A stretch of DNA of 33,347 nt from Gammaproteobacteria bacterium (GTDB taxonomy: Bacteria > Pseudomonadota > Gammaproteobacteria > JAGOUN01): NCBI GenBank assembly GCA_018061255.1, contig JAGOUN010000007.1, positions 1 through 33,347 of the forward strand, written 5' to 3'. Below, piece by piece: positions 17,347-24,362 of this stretch. A program made the position numbers and the translations under genes. The notes below the pieces were generated by a model. That model was given only the letters and a program-made list of their open reading frames with translations, did no database searches and had not been told where the DNA came from. The first letter of the stretch is position 1. Each line of letters starts with the position of its first letter.

Positions 17347-18081
17347 ATGAAACTCATTACACTTAATATTTGGGGTGGCCAGTTTAAAGAGCTGTTAACT
17401 GAGTTTTTTGCTGCTCATCGTGATGTTAATTTTTTTTGCTTACAGGAAGTTAATCATCGTGCTCTTCATAAGTCTTCGACGGATGATAACCCCGTTTGCC
17501 TTAATATTCTAGATGAAATATCAGCCGTTCTTCCTGAGCATAACTTTTTCTTTCGCCCAACAGTGAATAATACGTATGGTTTAGCGATGTTTGTTAAGAA
17601 AAATATTGAAATTGTTGCTGAGGGAGAAGTGATTATTCATGATAATCCAACCTATCCTGGCGCCGGTCCGACGCACTCAAGAAATCTACAATGGATGCAA
17701 TGTAAGGATCAAGGCAAGGAATATTGTATATTGAATATTCATTGTTTGTGGAACGGCGCGGGCAAAGGCGATAGTGCTGAAAGAATTGAGCAATCGCATC
17801 GCGCTAAAGCTTTTTTAAACTCTCTACAAGTGCCAAAAATCCTAAGTGGCGATTTTAATTTACGACCCGATACAATGAGTATCAGTATTCTTGAAGATAA
17901 TATGGATAATTTAGTTAAACGTTTTGGTATTCAGTCGACGCGCACCAGCCTATATCCTAAGGCAGAACGTTTTGCAGATTATATACTCACATCTTCTGGA
18001 GTTTTGGTGAATGATTTCAAGGTATTACCTGATGAAGTCTCAGATCATTCTCCGCTTTTTCTCGATTTTTCTGTTTTGTAA
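17347..18081 (+). CDS. Endonuclease/exonuclease/phosphatase-family hydrolase
   Basis: This 244-residue protein shows the EEP (DNase I/ExoIII/synaptojanin) fold motifs: N7 in LITLNIWGG, E34 in CLQEV, GDFN at 168-171, DYI at 211-213 and SDHSPL at 232-237. These are the metal and catalytic residues of Mg-dependent phosphodiesterases or phosphatases. There is no signal peptide or membrane segment. The substrate could be DNA, a nucleotide or a phospholipid headgroup; sequence alone does not decide. AGGGAG precedes the ATG. It is a single gene convergent with the GyrI-like gene. Confidence 0.8.
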   Translation: MKLITLNIWGGQFKELLTEFFAAHRDVNFFCLQEVNHRALHKSSTDDNPVCLNILDEISAVLPEHNFFFRPTVNNTYGLAMFVKKNIEIVAEGEVIIHDNPTYPGAGPTHSRNLQWMQCKDQGKEYCILNIHCLWNGAGKGDSAERIEQSHRAKAFLNSLQVPKILSGDFNLRPDTMSISILEDNMDNLVKRFGIQSTRTSLYPKAERFADYILTSSGVLVNDFKVLPDEVSDHSPLFLDFSVL

Positions 18082-18087
18082 GGCAAG

Positions 18088-18576
18088 CTATTTTATTCCG
18101 ATATAAATATCTATACTTGTATTTTCTGGATCTTGCGCGCGCTCGTCATAAACCTCAAAATCTGCTTGATAAGCTCTTTTTCCACCAAAATCCTTTGGCG
18201 TCATTTTCCAAATTTGTTGCCATGCTTGAATCACCACTTCCGGCATTTTCCCTGAGGGGGTAGTGAATTTTAAGTACTGAGCACTTGTAATATTTAAAGT
18301 ATGTAATTCAGCAGGCACATGCTCCAATGTCGTGACTTCTTCACCGATAAAATAAGTATACTCGCCATGTTCATCACTTTCATATTGAGTATAAACAGCA
18401 AGTGTCACTCCAGGGTTTTTTCTATTTGAAATTTTTGACGCTATAGATTGACTCCAGAAATGGCCAGCAAGCTTACCAATTTTTGAGGTTTTTGGATCCA
18501 TTTCATTTTTATTGTTAGTTCTTGTTTTTAAACCAATTAATTTTATTTCTGATTTGTTCACGAATTCTTTTTTCAT
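18088..18576 (-). CDS. GyrI-like/AraC effector-binding-domain protein
   Basis: The 162-residue protein resembles the stand-alone SOUL-like effector-binding domain found in GyrI and at the end of AraC/MerR regulators. Visible features are an IGKLAGHFWSQ helix, a repeated strand pattern (VTLAVYTQYESDEHGEYTYFIGEEV), and the end ADFEVYDERAQDPENTSIDIYIGIK, which is typical of the family. It has no DNA-binding domain. Family members bind small molecules or block gyrase; which applies is unknown. The gene lies downstream of the YaiI-family gene on the same strand with a 22-base gap. Confidence 0.75.
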   Translation of the reverse strand: MKKEFVNKSEIKLIGLKTRTNNKNEMDPKTSKIGKLAGHFWSQSIASKISNRKNPGVTLAVYTQYESDEHGEYTYFIGEEVTTLEHVPAELHTLNITSAQYLKFTTPSGKMPEVVIQAWQQIWKMTPKDFGGKRAYQADFEVYDERAQDPENTSIDIYIGIK

Positions 18577-18598
18577 AGCGATTTCCTGTTTACTTAAT

Positions 18599-19051
18599 TT
18601 ATACAGTTTTATATTTAGCTAAATAGGCATCCAGAGCATTAGAAAATTTCTGAATATTATTTTTATTCATGGTTTTCGGTCCACCTGTGTGTATGCCGCT
18701 TGAACGCACTTCATCCATAAAGTTGCGCAGAGCAAGTCGTTGTTTAATGCTATCTTTACTATAAAGTTCACCGCGTGGGTTAAGCGCAAAAGCACCTTTT
18801 TCTAATACTTGAGCTGCAAAGGGAATATCGGCGGTTATTACCAGCTCATTTTTCTCTACTTTATCCACAATATAGTTATCCGCAACGTCAAATCCACCAT
18901 TAACTTGAATGCAGAATATGAAAGGGCTGGTGGGAATAATAATGCGCTGATTAGCAACAAAAATAAGCTCGCACTTCGTCCTTATCGATGCCCTGCATAC
19001 AATGTCCTTGATATTTTTCGGACAAGCATCCGCGTCGACATATATTTTCAT
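18599..19051 (-). CDS. YaiI/YqxD-family (UPF0178) protein
   Basis: This 150-residue protein begins MKIYVDADACPK, with Asp residues that mark the UPF0178 family, a PIN-like fold, and continues with VITADIPFAAQVLEKGA and the LNPRGELYS segment. The family looks like a metal-dependent nuclease from fold comparisons, but no activity is established. The C-terminal GIHTGGPKTMNKNNIQKFSNAL is typical. It is complete, and its ATG at 19051 opens a two-gene unit with the GyrI-like gene. Confidence 0.85.
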   Translation of the reverse strand: MKIYVDADACPKNIKDIVCRASIRTKCELIFVANQRIIIPTSPFIFCIQVNGGFDVADNYIVDKVEKNELVITADIPFAAQVLEKGAFALNPRGELYSKDSIKQRLALRNFMDEVRSSGIHTGGPKTMNKNNIQKFSNALDAYLAKYKTV

Positions 19052-19247
19052 TATTTGCTGTTTCTTTCACGCTATACTGCTTTAATTTTAATCGATAAAT
19101 GAGAGTATAGCAATCAAAAAATCATTCACATACTGGCGTGATTCTGTTAGTATTGCACGCGCTAGGCACTTAATCAGGAAGATTTAAATAACTACGAGGA
19201 CTTGCTTTTTTTGGTACCAGTATGTTGTTTTAATGGAGTATATTTTG

Positions 19248-19715
19248 ATGCAAAATGATAGCCTGTTGCAAGAGGATGTAGCGCACACAAGTTGGAGTCG
19301 ATTTGCAGCTCTAGAAGCAGAGCTCGAAAGTTCAAAAGAGTTTATCGAAATTCATAAGAATAATTACGAAGCTTCGTCTGACAAATATCAATCTATTGTG
19401 GCGCAAGCTTGTGCTGAGATTGAAAATATTTATCAACAAATGTGCGCCGGAAAACCTGTGGATGTTAAAAGTAATATTAGCACTTACATGCATTCGATCA
19501 CCAATCATTGCAAAGATTTTTTTAATACTGAAATTCACATGCCAATGCATAATGAGGTTATTAAGCCGTGGGGTATGTGCGCTGAAGGAAAAGATCCAGC
19601 GTTTTGGCAAACGTATCATGCGATACAGAATGAAGGAAAATTAGCTAAAGCGACACTTGAACATGCAATTTATTCATTAGCCGGTTTGTTCTCTTTGCTG
19701 CTTGTTTTGGACTGA
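19248..19715 (+). CDS. Uncharacterised helical protein
   Basis: I do not recognise this 155-residue protein. It is mostly helical, with a likely coiled coil at about 20-65 (FAALEAELESSKEFIEIHKN onward), several cysteines, and a conserved-looking middle (IHMPMHNEVIKPWGMCAEGK). The C-terminus is hydrophobic (SLAGLFSLLLVLD), enough for a weak membrane or lipid contact. The frame opens at an ATG at 19233, but GGAG lies inside that segment nine bases before the ATG at 19248, so the latter is preferred. It has its own upstream region and is convergent with phhB, so it is probably a single transcription unit. Confidence 0.65.
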   Translation: MQNDSLLQEDVAHTSWSRFAALEAELESSKEFIEIHKNNYEASSDKYQSIVAQACAEIENIYQQMCAGKPVDVKSNISTYMHSITNHCKDFFNTEIHMPMHNEVIKPWGMCAEGKDPAFWQTYHAIQNEGKLAKATLEHAIYSLAGLFSLLLVLD

Positions 19716-19718
19716 GGA

Positions 19719-20063
19719 TTACCTGCTGGTAACACCTAATTGATCTACTTTCGCTGCGCAAATGAAATCATTCTCCGATAATCCGCCAATCGCATGTGTA
19801 CTATAGCGAACAGTTACTTGGTTGTAATGGACTTCTAAATCAGGATGATGTTTCTCTTGATGTGCGCTAAATGCAATAGCATTCACAAATGCCATCACGT
19901 GATAATAATTTTTAAATGTAAAATTTTTAAAAATTTCAGTACAAGCGGTATTGCTCTTCCAATCTTGCAATTGCTGTAAATATGTTTTAACTTGCTCGCT
20001 TGTTAGTGCAGGCACCTTGCCCTCGCAAGGAACACATGTTTTATTGGATAAGTCACAGATCAT
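19719..20063 (-). CDS. phhB: Pterin-4a-carbinolamine dehydratase PhhB
   Basis: PhhB dehydrates 4a-hydroxytetrahydrobiopterin so the pterin cofactor of phenylalanine hydroxylase can be reduced and used again. The 114-residue protein contains the family signature HQEKHHPDLEVHYNQVTV with the catalytic histidines, and HAIGGLSENDF near the end. It begins with a short Cys-containing segment (MICDLSNKTCVPCEG), a common feature of bacterial PhhB. It lies 17 bases downstream of phhA on the same strand, the usual partner arrangement. Confidence 0.93.
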   Translation of the reverse strand: MICDLSNKTCVPCEGKVPALTSEQVKTYLQQLQDWKSNTACTEIFKNFTFKNYYHVMAFVNAIAFSAHQEKHHPDLEVHYNQVTVRYSTHAIGGLSENDFICAAKVDQLGVTSR

Positions 20064-20080
20064 TATTACACACTCCTTAA

Positions 20081-20899
20081 TTAAGTGGGGTACTCTTGTG
20101 CATCACTGGGGCGATGTGTTGTTAGCAGAGGATGTAAAGCAAAATCACCTTTTTTTAATGCTTCCTCAACGTAAACATTCAAATCAACCTGCATCAATTG
20201 ATACAAGTCATCAAATGATTCTAAATAATAATAAATTGGCTGCATCACATCATAACGATATGGTGTTCGCAAAACATCTTCCAAGATAAAAGGTCGGCGT
20301 TCAGGTATCGCACTTTCAACGGCATACACAGTCTCTCCTGGCGAAGATAAAATGCCGCCGCCATAGATTTTCCAGCCCATCGATGTTTTAAAAAGACCAA
20401 ATTCAATCGTAAACCAAAATAATCGCAATAATAAACGACGTTTTTCTTTGGAGGTTTGCTTTAAAGCATAATCCGCATACCATGCGACAAAATCAGCATA
20501 AGCTTGATTTGTCAACAAAGTGCAGTGACCAAAATATTCATGAAATAAATCTGGTTCTTTTAAGTAATCAAAATCCTCTGGGCGACGAATAAAAGTAGCC
20601 ACTGGGAAACGACATGATTTTAATAAGAAGTAAAATTCATCACTTTGGATTAAAGCGGGTACAGGCTGAACTCCCCACCCCGTTATATTACCTAGTTGTT
20701 CATTAATTTCCTGACACTGAGGAATGCGGTTTTGAGGAAAAGCAATTTTTTCTAAACCGACAATAAATTCGTCACACGCGCGATTTTTTACAATTTCTTT
20801 TTGTCGAGTATATAATTTCTGCCAAGTATCATTTTCAATTTCATTAAATTCAACAAACCCTTTATCGTTTGGGGTTTTAGCTATGTAGGGCCCCATCAT
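20081..20899 (-). CDS. phhA: Phenylalanine-4-hydroxylase PhhA
   Basis: This monomeric-type 272-residue enzyme hydroxylates phenylalanine to tyrosine with O2 and tetrahydropterin. The iron ligands are visible: H120 and H125 in LFHEYFGHC, and E166 in FWFTIEFGL. Other family blocks are WGVQPVPALI and the GGGILSSPGETVYAVESAIP segment. It lacks the regulatory ACT domain of animal enzymes, as bacterial forms do. In Legionella this pathway feeds tyrosine-derived pyomelanin; whether that applies here is unknown. A TATAAT at 20996-20991 lies upstream. Confidence 0.94.
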   Translation of the reverse strand: MMGPYIAKTPNDKGFVEFNEIENDTWQKLYTRQKEIVKNRACDEFIVGLEKIAFPQNRIPQCQEINEQLGNITGWGVQPVPALIQSDEFYFLLKSCRFPVATFIRRPEDFDYLKEPDLFHEYFGHCTLLTNQAYADFVAWYADYALKQTSKEKRRLLLRLFWFTIEFGLFKTSMGWKIYGGGILSSPGETVYAVESAIPERRPFILEDVLRTPYRYDVMQPIYYYLESFDDLYQLMQVDLNVYVEEALKKGDFALHPLLTTHRPSDAQEYPT

Positions 20900-20990
20900 A
20901 TGTCCCTATTTTTTGTGGAATGAGGCTGAAATTTTAAAAATCGAGATTGCATATAGGTCTCTCTTGAAGCAGGATTGCATTAATCGAAAA

Positions 20991-20996
20991 ATTATA
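20991..20996 (-). promoter_or_regulatory. Candidate -10 box for phhA-phhB
   Basis: A perfect TATAAT lies on the minus strand 92 bases before the phhA ATG. No good -35 is seen. It is in the AT-rich part of the phhA-dnk gap and is the best promoter candidate for this two-gene unit. Confidence 0.3.
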
Positions 20997-21026
20997 AACT
21001 AAAATAATTTGAAAATCTTGTTTTAT

Positions 21027-21266
21027 CTATAAGGAGGTGGTCAAAAGTTCCTGACTGCAAGATAGGTTGATAGTTTTGCAAAAGCCGGTGCTAATAGCCG
21101 TGAGAAGAACTACAATCATTTCCAGCTGCTCTGCTTCCTCTGGCTGCCGCTGCGGTGATGCCAGATCCTGCTCCTTGTCTCTTAACGAAGTCTTAAGGTA
21201 AATAGCAACATACCCCTGGGCATGCCCCAGCTTATATCTTGAGTTCTCTGTCGTTTTCTGAAACAA
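21027..21266 (-). CDS. Doubtful orphan ORF upstream of phhA
   Basis: The 408-base gap between phhA and the deoxynucleoside kinase holds one 79-codon minus-strand frame. Its product is not recognised: a charged, Gln/Glu-rich middle (SLRDKEQDLASPQRQPEEAE) and a hydrophobic part (MIVVLLTAIST). The base use is noticeably richer in G and C than the surrounding spacer, which suggests a remnant of an older or foreign gene rather than random spacer. No clear ribosome site was found. It could be a gene fragment or non-coding. Confidence 0.25.
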   Translation of the reverse strand: MFQKTTENSRYKLGHAQGYVAIYLKTSLRDKEQDLASPQRQPEEAEQLEMIVVLLTAISTGFCKTINLSCSQELLTTSL

Positions 21267-21307
21267 TCCGCTTCCTTTATTTATGATGAAATACCAAAGA
21301 ATTTAAG

Positions 21308-22708
21308 ATGGAAAATTTAAGAATAGGCGTTATTGGTAACATTGGCGTAGGCAAGTCTACCTTAGTTGAAGCACTAAAATTACCACCGTTTTCTTTGGAG
21401 CTTCTTAACCACTTCCCATCGATTGATGGAGATGAGAGTGTTCATAGCTTCAAAGAGCATTTTAGTAACAATGTCCTCGATGCTTTTTATCAAGATCCCA
21501 AAAAACACGCGCTTATAGCTCAGCTAGAATTTTTCAATGGCCGTTTAAAAAGACAGTATGAAATAGAGCAAGCCCGCGGTATTGTATTAGAAGATAGAAC
21601 CATTTTTGAAGATTATCATGTCTTTGGTAAAGCCCAAAAAATTATGGGACACATGAATGCTCTTGAATTTGAAGTATATCAAAATAATTACAATTTGATG
21701 ATGCAAAAAATTGAAGAACCTACTCTGTTAGTTTATTTGAGAGCTGATGTGGATACGATTATGGGCCGTATTCAAAAGAGAGGTCGTGAGTGCGAGCGAA
21801 ATATCCCTAGGCCTTATATTGAGTTGCTCAATAGTCTCTATGAGACCTTTATTTCTCGTCATACTTCAAGCCCTGTGTTGGTGATTGATGCTCGTCCACG
21901 CGCTGATTTAAATGCTTATCTTCGAGAAACAGTAGACAAAATTTCTCTTAAAATTAGAGAATTAGATTTGCGTGTATGTACACCTGGATTACAGTCTTGG
22001 GTGAGATTGCCTGAAACGGAAGCGGCAATTCGTGCAAGTGAGGCTGAACAACGGTTAGAAGAATATTTGAAGAAAAATAAAAAGCTTATCACTGTTTCAG
22101 GCAATGTCGGGTTAGGAAAGTCAACCGTCGCTGCGTTGATGCAGCGTAGTCTGCGTATTGATGCAATTTTTGAAAATCCAGAAAAAAATCCACTATTGAA
22201 CTTATTTCTTAGAAATAAAAAAGAACACTGTTTCGACTTGCAATATCATTTTTTACAAATGCGTGCTGAACAACGTCGACGTGGCCTTAATAGCGCAACG
22301 AGTATGGTGAAAGATCGATCGTTAGCGGAAGACTTGCTGGTTTTCTGTCAGCATTTTCATCAGTCAGGTTATTTGACCGAGAATCAACTCGATCTGCTGA
22401 GTACGGAATTTCATAAAATTAATAAAGAACTTCCTTCCTCCGATCTGATGATAGTTTTGCAAGGTCGTCCAGAATTGGCGTGGAAACGCATTCAACAGCG
22501 CGGTCGGGCGATGGAGGTTGAAGGAGGGTGGGGGTTTTCAGATATTCAATCGTTGCATCGTTTTTATAGCAGTTATCCAGATGACGTTCGAAAGACAGGG
22601 TTTCATCAAAAACAAGTATTAGAGCTGAATGTCAACAAATTGGATTTAGCTAATCGCGTGCATATGGGATATATCTTCGAACAAGTCCTTGAAGCATTTA
22701 AACGCTAA
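21308..22708 (+). CDS. Fused tandem deoxynucleoside kinase
   Basis: The 466-residue protein consists of two deoxynucleoside kinase domains joined head to tail. Domain 1 (about 1-215) has the P-loop GNIGVGKST at 10-18, DR in EDRTIFED at about 95-102, and the lid RIQKRGRECER. Domain 2 (about 255-466) has GNVGLGKST at 265-273, KDRSLAED at about 335-342, and RIQQRGRAMEVEGG. Both have full catalytic motifs, so both may be active. Family members phosphorylate dA, dG, dC or dT for salvage; specificity is unknown. A link helix rich in Glu joins them. The gene has no Shine-Dalgarno of note and is followed 28 bases later by the EamA transporter. Confidence 0.87.
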   Translation: MENLRIGVIGNIGVGKSTLVEALKLPPFSLELLNHFPSIDGDESVHSFKEHFSNNVLDAFYQDPKKHALIAQLEFFNGRLKRQYEIEQARGIVLEDRTIFEDYHVFGKAQKIMGHMNALEFEVYQNNYNLMMQKIEEPTLLVYLRADVDTIMGRIQKRGRECERNIPRPYIELLNSLYETFISRHTSSPVLVIDARPRADLNAYLRETVDKISLKIRELDLRVCTPGLQSWVRLPETEAAIRASEAEQRLEEYLKKNKKLITVSGNVGLGKSTVAALMQRSLRIDAIFENPEKNPLLNLFLRNKKEHCFDLQYHFLQMRAEQRRRGLNSATSMVKDRSLAEDLLVFCQHFHQSGYLTENQLDLLSTEFHKINKELPSSDLMIVLQGRPELAWKRIQQRGRAMEVEGGWGFSDIQSLHRFYSSYPDDVRKTGFHQKQVLELNVNKLDLANRVHMGYIFEQVLEAFKR

Positions 22709-22736
22709 TGCGGGCGAATAAGAACAAGGCGGCCGT

Positions 22737-23615
22737 ATGTCACGTCGTTTAGTAGGAGATGGAATTTTACTATTTGTTACTTTGTGCTGGGGTATTTCCT
22801 TTCCTTTAGTCGGAAATGCAGTCGCGACAGTCGACCCGTCTGTTTTTGTCATGGTGAGATTTATACTTGCGGCAGTTATTTTATTACCTTTTGTTGTTAT
22901 GGAGATTAAAAAAGGAACAAAAAACGTGCTTTTGGCTGGAGTGGTACTGGGCGCTTTTAATACTGTAGTTTATGTTTCACAAACGATCGGTATGCAAACA
23001 CTTACATCTGCGCAAGGTTCTTTTATCACTGGCATCAGTGTTGTACTTGTTCCATTCATTTTACCGTTATTTTTTCTGGGAAAGCCGAGATTAAAAGATA
23101 TATTATGCTCGTTACTTTGTTTTCTCGGGTTATTTTTTCTAGTAAAAGATGACCTTTCTCATATTGGTTCTGGAGCTTTGTGGGTTCTTCTGTGTGCTTT
23201 TTTTGTCGCCGTGACCATTGTTTATTTACAAAAAGTGTCGTCAAATTTATCTTATTTAGCACTATTAGCTTTTTATCAAATAGTTTTCACAGCAGTTTTT
23301 ACAGCGCCTTTCACTTTAGGGAAATGCTTTCATACCTTGTTGTCTTCTGAAGTTGCTGTTGCAATATTATTTTGCGCTGTTTTTGCAACAAGTATTGCTT
23401 TACTTCTTCAGACAAAATATCAACATTATACTACTGCAAATAGAGCTGCGATGATTTTTTGTTTTGAGCCTATTTTTGGCTCGTTATTTGGTTATTTAAT
23501 CAATGGAGAAAAAATTGGCTGGCCAATATTTTTTGGAGGAGTATGTATCTTTTTTGGAATTATTCTTTCATTGCTCAATATCAATAAAAAAGGCATTATA
23601 GAATGCGAAGTATAA
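22737..23615 (+). CDS. EamA-family (DMT superfamily) transporter
   Basis: This is a 292-residue inner-membrane protein with about ten helices in two repeated EamA halves. Typical family segments are FVTLCWGISFPLVGNAV at the start, TLTSAQGSFITGISVVLVP in the first half, and TTANRAAMIFCFEPIFGSLFGYLINGE in the second. DMT carriers move metabolites such as amino acids or nucleotide sugars; the substrate is unknown. It is 28 bases downstream of the kinase gene, likely the same transcript. Its end is 151 bases before virB2, and a separate promoter lies in that gap. Confidence 0.87.
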   Translation: MSRRLVGDGILLFVTLCWGISFPLVGNAVATVDPSVFVMVRFILAAVILLPFVVMEIKKGTKNVLLAGVVLGAFNTVVYVSQTIGMQTLTSAQGSFITGISVVLVPFILPLFFLGKPRLKDILCSLLCFLGLFFLVKDDLSHIGSGALWVLLCAFFVAVTIVYLQKVSSNLSYLALLAFYQIVFTAVFTAPFTLGKCFHTLLSSEVAVAILFCAVFATSIALLLQTKYQHYTTANRAAMIFCFEPIFGSLFGYLINGEKIGWPIFFGGVCIFFGIILSLLNINKKGIIECEV

Positions 23616-23638
23616 ACAATAAAAAATCAAAAATTTAT

Positions 23639-23666
23639 TTGACAATCGAATAAAAACGTTTATTCT
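23639..23666 (+). promoter_or_regulatory. Promoter of the virB operon
   Basis: A perfect -35 TTGACA (23639-23644) is followed after 16 bases by TATTCT (23661-23666, four of six). The start would be near 23673, leaving about 94 bases of AT-rich leader before virB2. This is the clearest sigma70-type promoter of the T4SS region. The leader shows no strong hairpin. Confidence 0.6.
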
Positions 23667-23766
23667 ATAAATCTTAAATCCTTTCCTCTCGAAATTTTCA
23701 AAAAACTCTTTTAGAAATTTTACTAAAACTAATCATTTTTAATTCTCATCCTTTGGGAGATCCATT

Positions 23767-24072
23767 GTGAGAAAAGTTCAGTATTTCTTTAAAAAAATCA
23801 TTCGGCAGTGGGCAGCTCTATTTTTACTACCTAGTACGACATTTGCTTATAGCAGCAGCGATGACACGCTGACCACTGTATTAACCAATGCGGTTGATTA
23901 TGCGCAATCTGGCCCAGCTCGGGCTTTATGTGTGTTAGCAATCGCTGGCGCAGGCTATTTGTGGATTGGTAAAGGCGCTATGCCAAAATCTTATGCGATC
24001 GCTATTATGTGTGGAGCAGGGTTTATTTTTGGCGCCGGTTTTATCGGTAGCAAAGTGTTGGGGCTAATCTAA
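23767..24072 (+). CDS. virB2: T4SS pilin VirB2
   Basis: The 101-residue protein has a basic N-terminus, a signal-like segment (to about FAYSS at 26-30), and two hydrophobic helices (about 48-66 and 75-99) rich in Gly and Ala, the layout of VirB2/TrbC pilin. VirB2 is the major subunit of the T-pilus that crosses the envelope. The start codon is GTG with GGGAG upstream. Its stop overlaps virB3's ATG by one base (TAATG). Identification rests on the pattern plus position directly before virB3, since sequence identity between pilins is low. Confidence 0.85.
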   Translation: MRKVQYFFKKIIRQWAALFLLPSTTFAYSSSDDTLTTVLTNAVDYAQSGPARALCVLAIAGAGYLWIGKGAMPKSYAIAIMCGAGFIFGAGFIGSKVLGLI

Positions 24073-24362
24073 TGCAACAAGAAGAAATTCGTATCCATCC
24101 GATCTATTCTGGAATGACGCGTCCGCCAATGTTTCTGAGTATTACATTAGATTATCTTATGCTTACAACATTCGTGACCATGGCGGCGTTTATGTTAACG
24201 AATACAACAGAGTTTCTAGTGTTGTATATTCCATTTCATCTTATTGGCTGGATCGGATGTAAGCTCGATCCGAATTTCTTTAGAGTACTAATGAAAAAAA
24301 CTATTTGTCACGGTGTTCCAAATAAATCGTTATGGGGATGTCAAACTTATGAGCCATTCTAA
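24072..24362 (+). CDS. virB3: T4SS inner-membrane protein VirB3
   Basis: The 96-residue protein shows the VirB3 pattern: a short N-terminal part RIHPIYSGMTRPPMFLS, two closely placed membrane helices (about 20-60), then the C-terminal NKSLWGCQTYEPF segment typical of the Trw/Lvh branch. VirB3 works with VirB4 at the inner membrane in pilus assembly. It overlaps virB2 by one base and the virB4 start by 14 bases, so the three are tightly coupled. Confidence 0.9.
   Translation: MQQEEIRIHPIYSGMTRPPMFLSITLDYLMLTTFVTMAAFMLTNTTEFLVLYIPFHLIGWIGCKLDPNFFRVLMKKTICHGVPNKSLWGCQTYEPF

Noticed and set aside
21031-21042. AAGGAGGTGGTC resembles the complement of the 16S rRNA 3' end or a very strong ribosome site
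   Set aside because: No rRNA flanks it, and the plus-strand frame behind it meets a stop after a few codons, so it serves no visible gene.
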